38,994 bases of DNA from Mogibacterium sp. (GTDB lineage Bacteria; Bacillota; Clostridia; Peptostreptococcales; Anaerovoracaceae): assembly GCA_017432075.1 (NCBI GenBank), contig JAFRJV010000109.1, forward strand, positions 1-38,994, given 5' to 3'. Positions 8,329 through 16,943 of the stretch are shown here, piece after piece. The position numbers and the translations under genes are program-made. The notes under the pieces were generated by a model that did not search any database, had not been told where the DNA came from, and saw nothing but the letters and a program-made list of their open reading frames with translations. Each line of letters starts with the position of its first letter. The first letter of the stretch is position 1.

Positions 8329-9546
8329 CTACCAGCATTCTTTATATATCTCAAGTATCTCTTCTTTTGTCAGCGGTCTGAACGCTCCCTGCGAGATAAA
8401 ACAGGACTCTGCGATCTCAGGAAGCAGTTCATATTCTTCTTTGCCGAAGCCGAGCTCACGCAGAGTCGTCGGAAGGCCTATTTCCTTTATGAAGGATCCG
8501 AGCTCTTCGATCCCTGCAAGAGCAAATGCTTCATCACTATTATATTCTTCACGGTCAAGACCCCAGACTCTGTCCGCAAACCTCATGAATTTTCCGAGGC
8601 CATCCTTACATATATGTCTGTAATATACCGGATGCAGAACAGCGAGACCTTCGCCATGGTTGCAGTCCGTATAAGCCGAAAGCTGATGCTCCATGTTGTG
8701 GGCCTGGAAGTCCTTGGTCTTTCCGGTCTTTATTATGCGGTTCTCTGCCAGGGATGCCGCCCACATTATATTGCTCCTGGCCGGATAAGCGGCAGGGTCC
8801 TCGACTGCTGCCCTGAAGTCCCTTATGAGCCCTCTCATAAGACCTTCGGCCACGTCATCAGCCGGATTGTCTTCCACAGGATAGCTGAAGTACGTTTCCA
8901 TTATATGGGACAATATGTCAAAAGTACCGGCTCTGAGCTGTCTCAGCGGCATCGTAAGCGTGTATGACGGATCCATAAGAGCAAATAACGGATTCATCTC
9001 AGGATAGTCTCTGTCTGTTTTGATGTGTGTCTCCTCGTTTGTGAGGACTGCACAGCCATTCACCTCACTGCCCGTAGCCGGCATGGTCACTACCACTCCG
9101 CACGGAATGACCTTGTGAGTCATCGGCTTCCCCTGTATCCAGAAATCCTCCCAGGCATCGCCGTCATAGCCTGCCTGCACGGATATTGCCTTGCAGCAGT
9201 CCATTACCGAGCCGCCGCCGATACCGATGATGAGACCGACGTTCATCTGAGAAGCAAGTCCGGCTCCCTCCTTCATCTTTCCGAGAGTCGGATTCGACAT
9301 TATCCCCGGGAATTCAATTATCTGACGGCCTTCTTCCGGATCACCTGCCCGGCTGTATCCCAGCGATTCAAGCACGCTGATCACATCGTCATACGCACCG
9401 TTTCTCTTTACTGAACCTCCGCCGTAACCGATCATGATGCTGCGGCCCGGCAGTGCGAATTCCTCGACCAGATGCGCCAGATGCTCCTTAACACATCCTT
9501 TTCCGAACTCCACTTTAGTTCGGCATTCCCAGCTGAAATCTTTCAT
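8329..9546 (-). CDS. Iron-containing alcohol dehydrogenase (butanol dehydrogenase-like)
   Basis: 405 residues of the group III metal-dependent ADH family, which reduces aldehydes to alcohols with NAD(P)H. The nucleotide loop IGIGGGSVMDCCKAI is at residues 107-121. The likely metal ligands are all present: D210 and H214 (FDILSHIMETYFS), H287 (HNMEHQLS) and H297 (NHGEGLA). The opening motif FSWECRTKVEFGKG resembles the YugK/BdhA branch. It is the first gene of the ADH-MATE-aminotransferase operon and has its own promoter. Confidence 0.92.
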   Translation of the reverse strand: MKDFSWECRTKVEFGKGCVKEHLAHLVEEFALPGRSIMIGYGGGSVKRNGAYDDVISVLESLGYSRAGDPEEGRQIIEFPGIMSNPTLGKMKEGAGLASQMNVGLIIGIGGGSVMDCCKAISVQAGYDGDAWEDFWIQGKPMTHKVIPCGVVVTMPATGSEVNGCAVLTNEETHIKTDRDYPEMNPLFALMDPSYTLTMPLRQLRAGTFDILSHIMETYFSYPVEDNPADDVAEGLMRGLIRDFRAAVEDPAAYPARSNIMWAASLAENRIIKTGKTKDFQAHNMEHQLSAYTDCNHGEGLAVLHPVYYRHICKDGLGKFMRFADRVWGLDREEYNSDEAFALAGIEELGSFIKEIGLPTTLRELGFGKEEYELLPEIAESCFISQGAFRPLTKEEILEIYKECW

Positions 9547-9589
9547 ACTCTGTCCTTTTTCCGTCGCAAACTGTAAACCCTTAACTTTA

Positions 9590-9619
9590 AGTATACGCTG
9601 TTTGCGTATCTGCGGGCAA
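9590..9619 (-). promoter_or_regulatory. Promoter of the alcohol dehydrogenase operon
   Basis: Minus strand -35 TTGCCC (9619-9614), an 18-base spacer and -10 TATACT (9595-9590). The predicted start near 9583 leaves about 36 bases to the ATG. Confidence 0.55.
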
Positions 9620-9651
9620 TAAGAATCGGAGGCATCCTGACGGATGCCTCC
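9618..9651 (-). terminator. Terminator of the orphan PrdA-N gene
   Basis: A perfect 10-bp stem, GGAGGCATCC (9628-9637 with 9642-9651), loop of 4. On the minus strand it is followed by GATTCTTATTG, a modest U-rich tail. Confidence 0.7.
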
Positions 9652-9687
9652 AACGTCTGTTTACAGATTCAATAGGATATTTCCCGC

Positions 9688-10095
9688 TTATACCGGAAAC
9701 TCGATTGCGATGTCCTTGCCCTCTGCGATGTAGAGCTTAACGACTCCGCCGCCGAATGTCATCTGTGTGCCTGCAGGAACTGCCATTGCAGGAGCTGCTG
9801 CTGCTGCAGGAGCTTCCTCAGCTGCTGCTTCTTCACCGGCAGCAGGATCCTGGATGTTGTCTACGATCTCAGCTGTGAGCGGTGTCAGTGAGTCGGATAC
9901 TTCCTTAAGTGTAGCACCGAGGCACTGTCCGATAGTCAGGCATCCGTCAAGCTTCAGAAGTCCTGTATCTACCAGGTCAGGGAAAATAGCAGGGTCTTCA
10001 AGGTTGTGGTGCGAGATCTCACCCGGCTCCATTCTGCAGCAAAGTACAGCAGGATCATTCTTATGTTCTAATGCATATTCCAGTTCGATTGACAT
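9688..10095 (-). CDS. Free-standing PrdA N-terminal-domain protein
   Basis: A 135-residue protein that aligns along its whole length with the first ~135 residues of PrdA encoded at 20479-22335. Shared stretches include NDPAVLCCR, EDPAIFPDLVD, the LDG...GQ segment, DSLTP, an Ala/Glu-rich linker, and a final GEGKDIDIQ-like strand (here AEGKDIAIEF). It stops exactly where PrdA continues into its catalytic part, and it lacks the Thr-Cys cleavage site. The start at 10095 has CGGAGGAAATGAT upstream. It has its own terminator and a weak candidate promoter (TTGTTT, 17 bases, TACAAT, about 10178-10150), so it looks like a real gene rather than debris. The function is unknown; a carrier, assembly or docking module for proline reductase is possible. 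Confidence 0.8.
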   Translation of the reverse strand: MSIELEYALEHKNDPAVLCCRMEPGEISHHNLEDPAIFPDLVDTGLLKLDGCLTIGQCLGATLKEVSDSLTPLTAEIVDNIQDPAAGEEAAAEEAPAAAAAPAMAVPAGTQMTFGGGVVKLYIAEGKDIAIEFPV

Positions 10096-10245
10096 ATCAT
10101 TTCCTCCGTTTTCTTTCAAGCAAATACCGGGATACAGACACATACCGCCTAAAATATCATTGTAGTTTCAGGCATTTGTCTAAACAAATAGACGCTTTCA
10201 ATATTGCAGGATATTGCGATAACCCGTATCAATAGACATGAGGTG

Positions 10246-10287
10246 AAAGTTTATAAACAGCCTGTTCAGTGAAGCTGAACAGGCTGT
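10246..10287 (-). terminator. Terminator of the dnaE-phosphorylase operon
   Basis: A perfect 13-bp stem, ACAGCCTGTTCAG (10257-10269 with 10275-10287), loop of 5, just after the phosphorylase stop. The minus-strand tail TTATAAACTTTC is only moderately U-rich. Confidence 0.75.
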
Positions 10288-10300
10288 CGGAGCATATTAA

Positions 10301-11050
10301 TCAAAGCTTATCTATTATCGCAAAAGCCGCTTCCAGCTTGCGTGTGTCGTGATTCGCCTTGCCGAGAGTCGATATGTCATATCCATCGACATCTACCACA
10401 TCCCCGGTCTCAAGGAAATCGTACAGCTGCCAGCCGTAATAGTCACATACAGCCTGGACTCCCGCCAGCTCCATGTCAACCGCCAGACAGCCTTCATTCT
10501 TCCGGTCAGTTACAAGACGCTCGGTTTCCCTGTAAAACGCGTCCGTCGTCCACACCGGACCTGTTACATACGGTATTCCTGCTTCTTCAAAGCACTCAGC
10601 GACTTTTTCCGCCCCGCTTACCGTAATGTAGTCAGCAGGCTCTGCATAATAGAACGACATGCCCTCGCCCCTGTACGCCTTGCCCGGAACAACGTATCTC
10701 CCGGAAGTCTTTCTGCTGTCGAGTGTTCCGGCTGATCCGAACATGATGAAGGTCTCCGCGCCTGTGAGCCAGTTTGATTCGATCACCTGATGTGATGCGA
10801 TGGCTGACCCGATCGCAGACAAATAAAAAGCAACACGTCTGCCGCCGTACTCAAACAGGTGTATAGGGGTGACCATGTTGCAACCGGTCATCTCACCGCA
10901 CTTCGTGCATTTAAAATGATCTGTCAGATATGCATGGATCTGACGCGAAAAAACAACAATGCATATTTCCGCGCAGTCACACTTAGGACCGTAAAAATCC
11001 TCAGGAGTAAACAGCGGTTTAGTGTCCGGATCATAAAAGTCTTTCATCAT
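10301..11050 (-). CDS. Nucleoside phosphorylase family protein
   Basis: 249 residues of the PNP/UDP phosphorylase superfamily. The phosphate-site loop region reads FIMFGSAGTLD, and the substrate-site motif is LAVDMELAGVQAVCDYYG (family pattern E-M-E). The opening segment has Cys pairs (CDCAEIC, CTKCGEMTGC) that look like added metal or disulfide sites. The family cleaves nucleosides to base and ribose-1-phosphate; the base specificity is not readable. The ATG at 11050 follows AGGTGA at 5 bases, and the upstream flavodoxin stop is 5 bases away. It ends the PP2C-dnaE-flavodoxin operon. Confidence 0.82.
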   Translation of the reverse strand: MMKDFYDPDTKPLFTPEDFYGPKCDCAEICIVVFSRQIHAYLTDHFKCTKCGEMTGCNMVTPIHLFEYGGRRVAFYLSAIGSAIASHQVIESNWLTGAETFIMFGSAGTLDSRKTSGRYVVPGKAYRGEGMSFYYAEPADYITVSGAEKVAECFEEAGIPYVTGPVWTTDAFYRETERLVTDRKNEGCLAVDMELAGVQAVCDYYGWQLYDFLETGDVVDVDGYDISTLGKANHDTRKLEAAFAIIDKL

Positions 11051-11055
11051 GAGGA

Positions 11056-11619
11056 TCACCTGCCGCTCTGCTGACCGGTTATCTTTTTTGCATCCTTAAC
11101 AAGCGAGGCTATATTCTCCCGTTTCACCAGATCGCAGCCATTATCGATGCGGTCTTTCATCATGTTTGCCTGTGATTTCGCATCACTCGTGCTGCCCGAG
11201 AGAAGCACCGCCCTCATCGTTTTCATGAGGAACTTATCAAGGCCGGTGACTGCTTCAGGATCGTATCTTCCTCCAAGAATGTACATAAGCACTCTGTGCT
11301 CGTTCTTCGGATCTGTCTTTCCCAGACTGTAACCCCAGACCTGCGCGTAGTTCTCCGCTGTCTCATCTGCAAAGCCGACTCCATAAACGATCAGCCTTTG
11401 CATGAGCTCATCATCCAGCATCTTTGCGAATTTGTCGAAATCAACGATTCCGGATCCGCGTATCCATCCGCCGTAGATGATACAGTCGTATTCGTGCAGG
11501 TCGATGCCTTTCGCATCAGAAAGCGGCAGTGCTTCGCATCCGAGATCTTCGGCTATCCACTCCGCATACTGCCTGGTCGATCCTCTTTTTGATGTGTATA
11601 TTACTATGCTTTTTGCCAT
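11056..11619 (-). CDS. Flavodoxin-domain protein
   Basis: 187 residues. The FMN-binding P-loop is at the N-terminus (VIYTSKRGSTRQYAEWIAEDLG, where S/T-x-x-G-S/T-T is the phosphate loop), and YDCIIYGGWIRG marks the second FMN loop. The C-terminal part has helices resembling HemG-like or flavodoxin_5 proteins. Its ATG overlaps the dnaE stop by one base (TAATG), so translation is coupled. A redox partner role is likely; the partner is unknown. Confidence 0.85.
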   Translation of the reverse strand: MAKSIVIYTSKRGSTRQYAEWIAEDLGCEALPLSDAKGIDLHEYDCIIYGGWIRGSGIVDFDKFAKMLDDELMQRLIVYGVGFADETAENYAQVWGYSLGKTDPKNEHRVLMYILGGRYDPEAVTGLDKFLMKTMRAVLLSGSTSDAKSQANMMKDRIDNGCDLVKRENIASLVKDAKKITGQQSGR

Positions 11620-14600
11620 TACCCTTTTACGTTCTCCGCTCCGAGGAGCCTTACCAGTTTGGCCCTGAGATCATCTTTGAAAACCACCCGGTTATCAGCA
11701 TTGCACCTTACCGGCTTCTGGCCCGGAAGATATACAAGAACATCCCGTTCACCCGGATACAGGCTGAACATGTCCGTAAGATGCATCAATACTTTGCGAG
11801 CGCCTCCGTGCGACCTGACCACTTCCTCCGGTACCCTGAGTTTGACAGGATCGTTCAGAGGCATGGATGTTCTGTTCTCAGCAGGATATCCATATGCTTC
11901 TGTATCTCTGCCGTTCTGTGATCTGCTTCTGCCCAGACTCGCTATATTTTCTATCGGCACTATATCTTCTACGAGTATTTCAGCTTCACTCTCATCCTTG
12001 AAGCTGACGCGCCCGGATATGCCGACTATCATGTCGTTCTTGACAAGGTTTCTCTTTCGTTCATAAACCTTAGGGAAGACTATGGCATCGATGACTCCGT
12101 CGAAGTCCTCAAGAGTCATTCTGGCCATTTCCTGTGACTTCCTCGTGATCATGGTACGCACGCCGTTTATCATGCCGGCCATGATGACCGAATCACCGTC
12201 CTTGAATTTTGAGGTGTTGATCACCATGCTGTCGGCATCATCCCCTTCAGCGGTAAACTCCTCGCCGCCTCCGGTCAGTTCAGCGGTCCCCACGCTCGTA
12301 TTGTCTCTTATAAGCGCTGCGTATTCGTCAAGTGGATGTCCCGAAAGATATACCCCAAGCATCTCCTTTTCCATGGCGAGCTTGGTTTCCTTGCTGAAGT
12401 CAGCCACTTTCGGAAGCTCAGGGCTCGCGATGGCTTCATCGGCGAAGTCCTCGAGCTGGAACAGACTGATCTGCGCCCTGCTGCCCTGCTTTGCCTTCTT
12501 CTGGGCTCTCTGTACGGCATCGTCGCACACCGCCATCAGCTGTGCCCTGTTCGGATTGATGTCGTCAAAAGCTCCTGCTCTTACCAGCGATTCTATAGCT
12601 TTTCTGTTGAGCTCGCCGGCGTCGATCGCCTCTATGAACTCATAAATATCATGCGTTCCTTTGACAGACTCGCGCGCCTCTATTATTGCTTCGATTATCC
12701 CCTCGCCGACATTCTTGACCGAAAGCATGCCGAACCGTATACGTCCGTCTTTTGTTGAGAAGTTCTTTTCGCTTCTGATTACTGAAGGAGGATCCAGCAC
12801 AATGCCCATCTCGCGGCAGTTTCTTACATAATCCGCCGTATGCTTAGCGTCTCCGGCCATGCTGGTCATCAGTGCAGCCATGAATTCAGCCGGATAGTGA
12901 GCCTTCAGGTAAGCGGTCTGGTAAGAGATCACCGCATATGCCGCAGCGTGCGATTTATTGAACGCATATGAAGCAAACGTGACCATGTCTTCAAATATGG
13001 TCTCCGCAGCTGCTGCAGGAACGCCGTTTCTTGCGCACCCGGCAATCTCAACATTGCCGTCTTCATCCGTCTTGCCGTTGATGAAGTACTGCTTCTCCTC
13101 AAGCATGACCTGCATCTTCTTTTTGCTCATCGCGCGGCGGACAAGGTCTGAACGTCCGAACGAATATCCGCCGAGGTCACGCACTATCTGCATTACCTGC
13201 TCCTGATATATCAGGCAGCCGTATGTGACTCCGAGGATAGGTTCGAGATGCGGATCCACATATTTCACGTGATCCGGATGTTTCTTGTTGTCTATATATT
13301 TAGGGATCGAGTCCATCGGTCCCGGTCGGTACAGCGCTATTCCCGCAACTATGTCTTCAAAGCAGCTCGGCCTCAGGTTCTTCATGAAGTCTGTCATGCC
13401 GCCGCTCTCCAGCTGGAACACGCCCTTTGTGTTGCCATCAGATATGAGTTTGTAAACCTCAGGATCGTCGAAGTCCATGGATGAAAAATCGATGTCGATG
13501 CCGTGGTTAGCTTTGATCATGCGCAGCGCATCGCGTATGACCGTGAGGTTCCTGAGTCCGAGGAAGTCCATCTTGAGGAGTCCGAGCTCCTCTATGGTCG
13601 TCATGTTGAACTGTGTGGCTACGCCCTTGTCGGATGAATAAAGCGGCACATACTCATCGAGCGGCATCTTCGAGATAACGATGCCTGCAGCATGAGTCGA
13701 AGCGTGACGCGGCAACCCCTCGAGAGCCATAGAAAGGTCAAGCACCTGCTTTACGAGAGGCTCATTCTCATATCTCTGCCTGAGGTCAGGGTTGACCTCG
13801 AGAGCCTTGGCAATAGTAATGCCAAGCTCATTCGGGATCGCTTTCGCTATCGCATCACCCTCTGCATAGGTCGCGTCAAGAGCTCTTGCTATGTCTCTGA
13901 CAGCCGCCTTGGCCTTGAGCGTACCGAAGGTTATGATCTGCGACACCTTATCCTTGCCATATTTGCGTATTACATAATCGATGACTTCCTGGCGTCTTTC
14001 GATACAGAAGTCTATGTCTATATCCGGCATGCTCACGCGCTCCGGATTAAGGAATCTCTCAAAGATGAGACTGTATTTTATCGGATCTATCTCGGTAATA
14101 TCAAGGCTGTAAGCCACGATGCTGCCCGCAGCGGATCCTCTGCCCGGCCCGACTGCGATCCCGTGGGATTTCGCATAATGGATGAAGTCCCAGACTATGA
14201 GGAAATATTCCACATAACCCATGCCTTCTATCACCTTGAGCTCAGTCTCGAGTCTCTGCCTGTATATGCTTTCAGGATCCATCGCTTCGGCTCCGTAACG
14301 CTTCACAAGGCCTTTATAGCAAAGCTCCCTCAGATAATCGTCTGTGCTTCTTCCGTCAGGAGGTATGTACTCAGGCAGGTGATAATTTCCGAATTCGAAC
14401 TCTACATTACATCTTTCGGCGATCTCATGTGACCTGTCAATCACTTCAGGCATATCAGGAAAGAGTTCCCTCATCTCAGCTTCAGACTTAACGTAAAACT
14501 CGTCGTTCTCAAACCTCATGCGGTTCTCATCGGTGACCTTTGCCTGGGTCTGGATGCACATCAGCACGTCCTGGGCCGTTGCATCACTCCGCCTCATATA

Positions 14601-15218
14601 GTGAGCGTCATTTGTAGCTACGATAGGGATCCCCGTATCATCGCTGATCATCTTCAGCCCGGTCATGACGGTTAAATCCTCTTCGAGATGGTGGTTCTGT
14701 ATCTCGAGGAAGAAATTGTCTTCTCCGAATATATCTTTCAGCTCAAGTGCTTCCCTTTTTGCACCGGCATAATCTCTTGCAAGAAGCAGCCTCTGCACAT
14801 TGCCCGCCAGACAGCCTGAAAGGCAGATCAGTCCTTCGCTGTACTGTCTCAGAAGCTCCTTGTCTACACGAGGCTTGTAGTAAAAACCATCAACATAGCT
14901 CCTGGAAACTATCTTTACGAGGTTGCTGTAGCCCTTCTGATTCTCGGCAAGGAGTATAAGGTGACCATACCCGCGGTCTTTATCCGGATCCTTGTCATAA
15001 AGGGTCCTCGCAGCCGTGTATACCTCGCAGCCTATTACGGGTTTAATGCCCGCTTTTTTACACGCCTTGTAGAAATCGACCACTCCAAACATGGCTCCAT
15101 GATCTGTAATGGCGCACGAATCCATGCCGAGCTCCTTGACATATTCAGGGAGCTCGGAGATCCTGCTCATTCCGTCAAGCAGGCTGTATTCAGTATGCAG
15201 ATGTAAGTGCGTAAACAT
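11619..15218 (-). CDS. dnaE: DNA polymerase III subunit alpha (DnaE type)
   Basis: 1199 residues, the usual DnaE length. The N-terminal PHP domain starts HLHTEYSLLDGMSRI, with DHGAMFG and NDAHYM metal motifs. The catalytic palm has GPGRGSAAGSIVAY and the acidic triad motif PDIDIDFC near residue 395. The tudor/thumb region, helix-hairpin-helix (LNRKAIESLVRAGAFD) and C-terminal OB domain (VIMAGMINGVRTMITRKSQ, EDFDGVIDAIVFP) follow in order. There is no exonuclease domain, as expected for DnaE. The ATG immediately abuts the stop of the phosphatase gene (TAAATG), with GGGAAA as ribosome site. Confidence 0.97.
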   Translation of the reverse strand: MFTHLHLHTEYSLLDGMSRISELPEYVKELGMDSCAITDHGAMFGVVDFYKACKKAGIKPVIGCEVYTAARTLYDKDPDKDRGYGHLILLAENQKGYSNLVKIVSRSYVDGFYYKPRVDKELLRQYSEGLICLSGCLAGNVQRLLLARDYAGAKREALELKDIFGEDNFFLEIQNHHLEEDLTVMTGLKMISDDTGIPIVATNDAHYMRRSDATAQDVLMCIQTQAKVTDENRMRFENDEFYVKSEAEMRELFPDMPEVIDRSHEIAERCNVEFEFGNYHLPEYIPPDGRSTDDYLRELCYKGLVKRYGAEAMDPESIYRQRLETELKVIEGMGYVEYFLIVWDFIHYAKSHGIAVGPGRGSAAGSIVAYSLDITEIDPIKYSLIFERFLNPERVSMPDIDIDFCIERRQEVIDYVIRKYGKDKVSQIITFGTLKAKAAVRDIARALDATYAEGDAIAKAIPNELGITIAKALEVNPDLRQRYENEPLVKQVLDLSMALEGLPRHASTHAAGIVISKMPLDEYVPLYSSDKGVATQFNMTTIEELGLLKMDFLGLRNLTVIRDALRMIKANHGIDIDFSSMDFDDPEVYKLISDGNTKGVFQLESGGMTDFMKNLRPSCFEDIVAGIALYRPGPMDSIPKYIDNKKHPDHVKYVDPHLEPILGVTYGCLIYQEQVMQIVRDLGGYSFGRSDLVRRAMSKKKMQVMLEEKQYFINGKTDEDGNVEIAGCARNGVPAAAAETIFEDMVTFASYAFNKSHAAAYAVISYQTAYLKAHYPAEFMAALMTSMAGDAKHTADYVRNCREMGIVLDPPSVIRSEKNFSTKDGRIRFGMLSVKNVGEGIIEAIIEARESVKGTHDIYEFIEAIDAGELNRKAIESLVRAGAFDDINPNRAQLMAVCDDAVQRAQKKAKQGSRAQISLFQLEDFADEAIASPELPKVADFSKETKLAMEKEMLGVYLSGHPLDEYAALIRDNTSVGTAELTGGGEEFTAEGDDADSMVINTSKFKDGDSVIMAGMINGVRTMITRKSQEMARMTLEDFDGVIDAIVFPKVYERKRNLVKNDMIVGISGRVSFKDESEAEILVEDIVPIENIASLGRSRSQNGRDTEAYGYPAENRTSMPLNDPVKLRVPEEVVRSHGGARKVLMHLTDMFSLYPGERDVLVYLPGQKPVRCNADNRVVFKDDLRAKLVRLLGAENVKG

Positions 15219-16813
15219 TTATTTCCCGTTATATCTGAAAGCAAGCATGGTGATGTCGTCGAACTGCTCCGCATCTCCTGTAAATCCGTCTATTGATTCC
15301 CTGACGTTTTTCAGGAGCTCATCAGGAACAGCCCCGCTGTTACGGTTAAGCGCGGCGACAAGCCGGTCTTCTCCGAATAGCTTCATATCTCTGTTGGCAG
15401 CTTCTGTGACACCGTCTGTATATACGAAGAGCGAATCTCCCGGATCAAGCCTGAAGCTGCGCTCCCTGAATGTGATATCATCCAGTGTTGCGAGAGCCGG
15501 CGAATGCCTGTATCTGACAAGCTCGTATATGCCGCCGTTCTCTCTTATAGCCGGGTGTTCATGCCCTGCATTGATCTCAACACATTCACCGGTTTCAAGA
15601 TCTATCAGCACCATCCACGCAGTGACAAAGAGTTCCATGTCATTGCTCTCTATCAGCTTTTCATTAACAGCACGGAATGCTTCAGCCGGGCTCATTCCCT
15701 GCTTCATGCTGTATTTTATCAGTATCTTTGTCGCGACCATGAAGAGTGAAGCCGGAACGCCTTTGCCGGAAACATCTGCAATTACAAGAGCCAGATGCCT
15801 GTCATCCGTCATGAAGATGTCATAGAAGTCACCGCCTACCTCTCTGGCCGGTACCATCGATGCGGCCAGATCGAATTCCTCAAGTTTATCATACTGCATG
15901 CCCAGCTTAGGAAGTATGCCCATCTGGATCTTTGCTGCAGCATTAAGCTCACCGCTGACCCTTTCTTTCTCAGCTGTTATCGATGAAAGTTCTTTTATAT
16001 ACTCCCTGAGGTCAATATCCATCTTTGTGAAAGCGTCAGCCAGCGTCTCCAGTTCATCATTAGTGTGAATATCTATGCTCACCGCCTCTTCACGTTCCAG
16101 GTTTCCGACCATTGCCTCTGCACTTCCGGTCAGCATCACTATAGGCTGTATGAATTTTTTTCTGATAAGCCTGTAGACGATCAGCATGGCGATCGCCGAA
16201 AGAACAGCTGATGCAAGGAATATAGCAAGGATGAACTGCGAAACTATCGTTCTCAGCTCTATCTCCGGACGTGTCACACAAACGACAGCATTGATACTTC
16301 CATCACCGCCATACAGAGGCGCAAATGCACTTATGTAGTCCTCGTTATCACTGTACGTCCTGACAAGATTTTTTCTATGGACTCATCTTCCGAAGGACTG
16401 AAATCATAGTTCGCGCTGTATTCCCAGTATGTACCCGTGCGGTCACCGAGATCGTATGAACCCTCGCCGCCTTTAGTGTCCCAGACATAAATCGCCTCAT
16501 CGCCATCAGGTACAAACACGCTGATATCTGTCAGTCTTACCTCATCCCTGAATGATGTCAGGAATACTACGGTATTAACATAGTATTCATCCTTTATTCC
16601 TGTTCCTATGTAATCCGGAACAGTATCCCCTTTTATGACATGTGATATTATGCCCGCGTAATCACTTGTATCCTCGTGATAATGGCGTCTTGAAAGCACA
16701 GAAAAACCATAGGTCACCGGCAAGCTGACCACGATAGTAAGCAGCAGTGTGAAAATGATCATACCGCGTATTGTTCTGCGTCCTATACTTTCTCTTTTGT
16801 CATCCCTAAACAT
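15219..16813 (-). pseudogene. Membrane sensor-HAMP-PP2C phosphatase, split by a -1 frameshift
   Basis: Two minus-strand reading frames make one protein. Codons from 16813 encode a membrane anchor (FTLLLTIVVSLPVTYGF) and an extracytoplasmic sensor. This frame ends at 16331. The second frame runs through a transmembrane helix, a HAMP segment and a SpoIIE/RsbU-type PP2C phosphatase (REVGGDFYDIF, IADVSGKGVPASLFM, FVYTDGVTEA, DDITMLAF). They join at a run of six A (16374-16369). With one more A, the text continues EKNLVRTYSDNEDYISAFAPLYG and reaches the second frame, giving 531 residues. The cause could be a true mutation, a sequence error, or slippage on the A-run. Such proteins usually dephosphorylate anti-sigma-factor antagonists. 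It abuts dnaE. Confidence 0.85.
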
Positions 16814-16877
16814 GGATAAAGTATAACATATCTTGCTCTTTGACTTCTGATATTTACGAATTTATTGTCTCCATTTA

Positions 16878-16907
16878 TTGCCACGATTCGGCAGTTAGAT
16901 GTACAAT
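16878..16907 (+). promoter_or_regulatory. Promoter of the cysteine synthase-like gene
   Basis: -35 TTGCCA (16878-16883), an 18-base spacer and -10 TACAAT (16902-16907). The predicted +1 is near 16914, downstream of the in-frame ATG at 16899, so that ATG cannot be the start. Confidence 0.65.
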
Positions 16908-16943
16908 ACTTGGGTAAAAATATTAAGGGGTCATGGACAGCAA

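Noticed and set aside
15219-16277. A separate complete phosphatase gene starting at 16277
   Set aside because: That start lies inside a continuous coding stretch that extends upstream to the A6 run, and it has no ribosome site.
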